From Janthinobacterium agaricidamnosum NBRC 102515 = DSM 9628 (GTDB lineage Bacteria > Pseudomonadota > Gammaproteobacteria > Burkholderiales > Burkholderiaceae_D), in assembly GCF_000723165.1 (NCBI RefSeq), contig NZ_HG322949.1:4990747-5054746 (forward strand): 64,000 bases of DNA, read 5' to 3'. Below, in pieces: positions 62,552 to 64,000 of the stretch (the stretch's first letter is position 1; each line of letters opens with the position of its first letter). The notes under the pieces were generated by a model, which searched no databases, had not been told where the DNA came from, and worked only from the letters and a program-made list of their open reading frames with translations. Both the position numbers and the translations under genes were made by a program.

Positions 62552-63097
62552 ATGTTAAAACTTTCACTTCCCGCTATCGTGGTCAGCTGCGTGGTAGCCC
62601 TGGTCTTGACCGCGTGCAGCCCGAAATTCGACTGGCGCGATTACCACAGTCCCGATGCGCCATACACCGCGCTGTTCCCAAGCAAGCCGGCAACTTTCAG
62701 CCGCGACATCGACCTCGATGGCGTCAAGGTGAATATGACCATGACCGCCAGCGATATCGATGGGATTACCTTCGCCGTCGCCAGCGCGCTGATGGCCAAC
62801 CCGGCGCAAGCTCAGGCGGCGCTGCTCGCGATGAAAACGGCGCTGCTCAGGAATATCAATGGCGTCGTCAAAAGTGACAAAGCGGCTTCGGCGGCGATCT
62901 CCTCGGGAACCGGCTCCAGCCAGAATGCCACGATCGAGATCCAGGCAAGCGGCACGCAAAACGGCAAACCCATCTTGCTGATCGGCCGTTTTGTCGCTCG
63001 CGACAATAGAATTTATCAAATTATCATCCTCGGCGAAGAAAAACACCTGTCGCGCGAGAACATCGATACTTTCATGGACTCGATCAAGCTCAACTGA
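62552..63097 (+). CDS. Small lipoprotein, unknown function
   Basis: 181 aa. Lipoprotein signal LKLSLPAIVVSCVVALVLTA with Cys of the lipobox (LTACS), then a domain with FDWRDYHSPDAPYTALFPSK and the C-terminal DNRIYQIIILGEEKHLSREN-type strand, which resembles beta-rich periplasmic proteins of unknown role. Met at 62552 puts the signal at the N-terminus. 52 nt after the YifB-like gene, possibly co-transcribed. Confidence 0.75.
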   Translation: MLKLSLPAIVVSCVVALVLTACSPKFDWRDYHSPDAPYTALFPSKPATFSRDIDLDGVKVNMTMTASDIDGITFAVASALMANPAQAQAALLAMKTALLRNINGVVKSDKAASAAISSGTGSSQNATIEIQASGTQNGKPILLIGRFVARDNRIYQIIILGEEKHLSRENIDTFMDSIKLN

Positions 63098-63305
63098 TAC
63101 CTGGATATATCCTTAACGCAGACTTAAACCGGCAGGTTTCGCACGCGCACAAGCTGCTTAGCCCCTTGTATTCCACGATGGCGTCCACCAGATGATCTCG
63201 TCGCATCCTTTTTCCTATGGGCAACCAAATCAAAAGGCAGCGGCTGTGCAAAATACTCACTCATGATATTGTCTCGTCACAAATAACAAGTTACAGAAAG
63301 CACTT

Positions 63306-63647
63306 ATGTTGATCTCCTTCAAATCCAAATCTTCCCCTGAAGTCTTGATGTACCAAGAGCACGCCCAGCGCATCCTGGACATCTTGCACAAGAGCCCGAC
63401 CCGCGGCGTCATCACTGCTGCCGAAGCAGGCCAGGCGCTGGCCTTGCTGGAAAAAGAAGTAGCAGAAACCAAGCTGCATCCGGAAAACGATGTCGAGCAC
63501 GATATCCATGCCCATGAGCAAGAAGAAGGCGAGACGCTGGAACACGCACTCGCACAACGTGTCGGCTTTTCAGCGCGCGCTTTCCCACTGCTGGAAATGC
63601 TGCGTCACGCCAAAGCGGATGGCGACAATATTATGTGGGGCATCTGA
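63306..63647 (+). CDS. DUF1840 family protein
   Basis: 113 aa. MLISFKSKSSPEVLMYQEHA, SPTRGVITAAEAGQALALLE and the end RVGFSARAFPLLEMLRHAKA fit DUF1840, a small soluble proteobacterial family of unknown function. Monocistronic; followed by a bidirectional terminator shared with the rRNA gene. Confidence 0.88.
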   Translation: MLISFKSKSSPEVLMYQEHAQRILDILHKSPTRGVITAAEAGQALALLEKEVAETKLHPENDVEHDIHAHEQEEGETLEHALAQRVGFSARAFPLLEMLRHAKADGDNIMWGI

Positions 63648-63672
63648 AGTGTGAATCAACTTCTTCCAGGCG

Positions 63673-63736
63673 AAAAAAATCCCGCCAGGCTCAAGATGAC
63701 ATCATGGCATCTTCGGCACTGGCGGGATTTTTTATG
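63673..63736. terminator. Bidirectional terminator between DUF1840 gene and 5S rRNA
   Basis: AAAAAATCCCGCCAG and CTGGCGGGATTTTTT form a 15-bp stem; between them an inner hairpin AAGATG / CATCTT. T-runs follow on both strands, so it can end the plus-strand gene and the minus-strand rRNA transcript. Confidence 0.92.
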
Positions 63737-63755
63737 GGTTACCCCATTAATAACT

Positions 63756-63871
63756 AGCCTGACGATAACCTACTTTCACACTGGTTGCAGCACTATCATC
63801 GGCGCAGAGTTGTTTCACGGTCCTGTTCGGGATGGGAAGGGGTGGTACCAACTTGCTATGGTCATCAGGCA
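63756..63871 (-). rRNA. rrf: 5S ribosomal RNA
   Basis: About 116 nt. The minus strand begins TGCCTGATGACCATAGCAAG, continues with the conserved CCATCCCGAACAGG loop and ends GTTATCGTCAGGC, which pairs with the 5' end. Ends are within a few bases. The following sequence to the window edge (63872-64000) has no 23S match yet and is probably the 23S-5S spacer, meaning the rRNA operon continues to the right. Confidence 0.95.
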
Positions 63872-64000
63872 TAACTTGCAAAACTACTTGCTCCCGATGG
63901 GGCAGCAAGCGGTCTAATCTGAGGAGGCAAATTATACTGCCTTTAAAGAAAAATAGGGTAAAAATATGTCTGATTCAGGTATTTTGGAAGAAGAATCTCC

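Noticed and set aside
63966..64000. Open frame beginning MSDSGILEEES on the plus strand at the right edge
   Set aside because: It lies where the 23S-5S spacer should be if the 5S gene belongs to a complete rRNA operon; too short to judge and only a weak AGGG upstream.

Overview
The window reads as chromosomal DNA of a betaproteobacterium, most likely Oxalobacteraceae (Janthinobacterium/Duganella/Massilia-like). Pointers are the high GC with strong third-position bias, the gene orders gshA-gshB-EIIA(Man)-HPr-EI, metX-metW-ampG and rsmB-DUF4390-ntrY-ntrX, and betaproteobacterial small families such as DUF3567 and DUF1840. Placement below family level is inference.

Layout. 1-10 kb: start of dprA and a LysM protein on the minus strand; def-fmt on the plus strand; a secreted lipoprotein metallopeptidase with IPT/TIG repeats (minus); full-length cobalamin-dependent methionine synthase metH. 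10-19 kb: SPW-repeat membrane protein, EAL-HDOD signalling protein, class II glutamine amidotransferase, DUF3567 protein, then the minus-strand unit rsmB - DUF4390 - ntrY-like kinase - ntrX-like regulator - CobW-like fragment. 19-25.6 kb: plus-strand run argS - SPOR - dsbA - SDR - birA - coaX - SPOR, ending at a 160-bp palindromic element. 25.7-32.7 kb: rod-shape/elongasome operon mreBCD-mrdA-rodA-rlpA (minus). 33-36.5 kb: gatCAB (plus) with a terminator.

36.5-40.9 kb is the accessory part of the window: visibly AT-richer DNA and different codon use, with three tightly coupled genes: a class I SAM methyltransferase, a compact superfamily 1 helicase-like NTPase, and a 732-aa protein whose last ~180 residues form an intact AlkB-type 2-oxoglutarate/Fe(II) dioxygenase behind ~545 residues I cannot assign. 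It is followed by a fragment resembling a TonB C-terminal domain. No integrase or att site is visible. This is the best candidate for an undescribed system: the parts suggest nucleic-acid methylation/demethylation or repair, perhaps in defence, but no function is established.

41-52 kb returns to host-like DNA: Gfo/Idh oxidoreductase, a small secreted/membrane protein pair, LysR regulator with alpha/beta hydrolase, TauE-like permease with a mini-GNAT, pyrE, exodeoxyribonuclease III, then the minus-strand series metX-metW-ampG-M48 protease-RluA-type pseudouridine synthase. 52-57 kb: glutathione synthesis (gshA, gshB) with a permease-less PTS phosphorelay (EIIA, HPr, EI). 57.5-60.4 kb: nitrogen-regulated unit TorF-like porin - glnK - amtB with a clear sigma-54 promoter and NtrC-like sites. 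60.4-64 kb: ubiK, yifB/comM, a lipoprotein, a DUF1840 protein, and a 5S rRNA gene on the minus strand at the edge, which probably belongs to an rRNA operon continuing past the window. No tRNA, CRISPR array, transposase or prophage gene was recognised.
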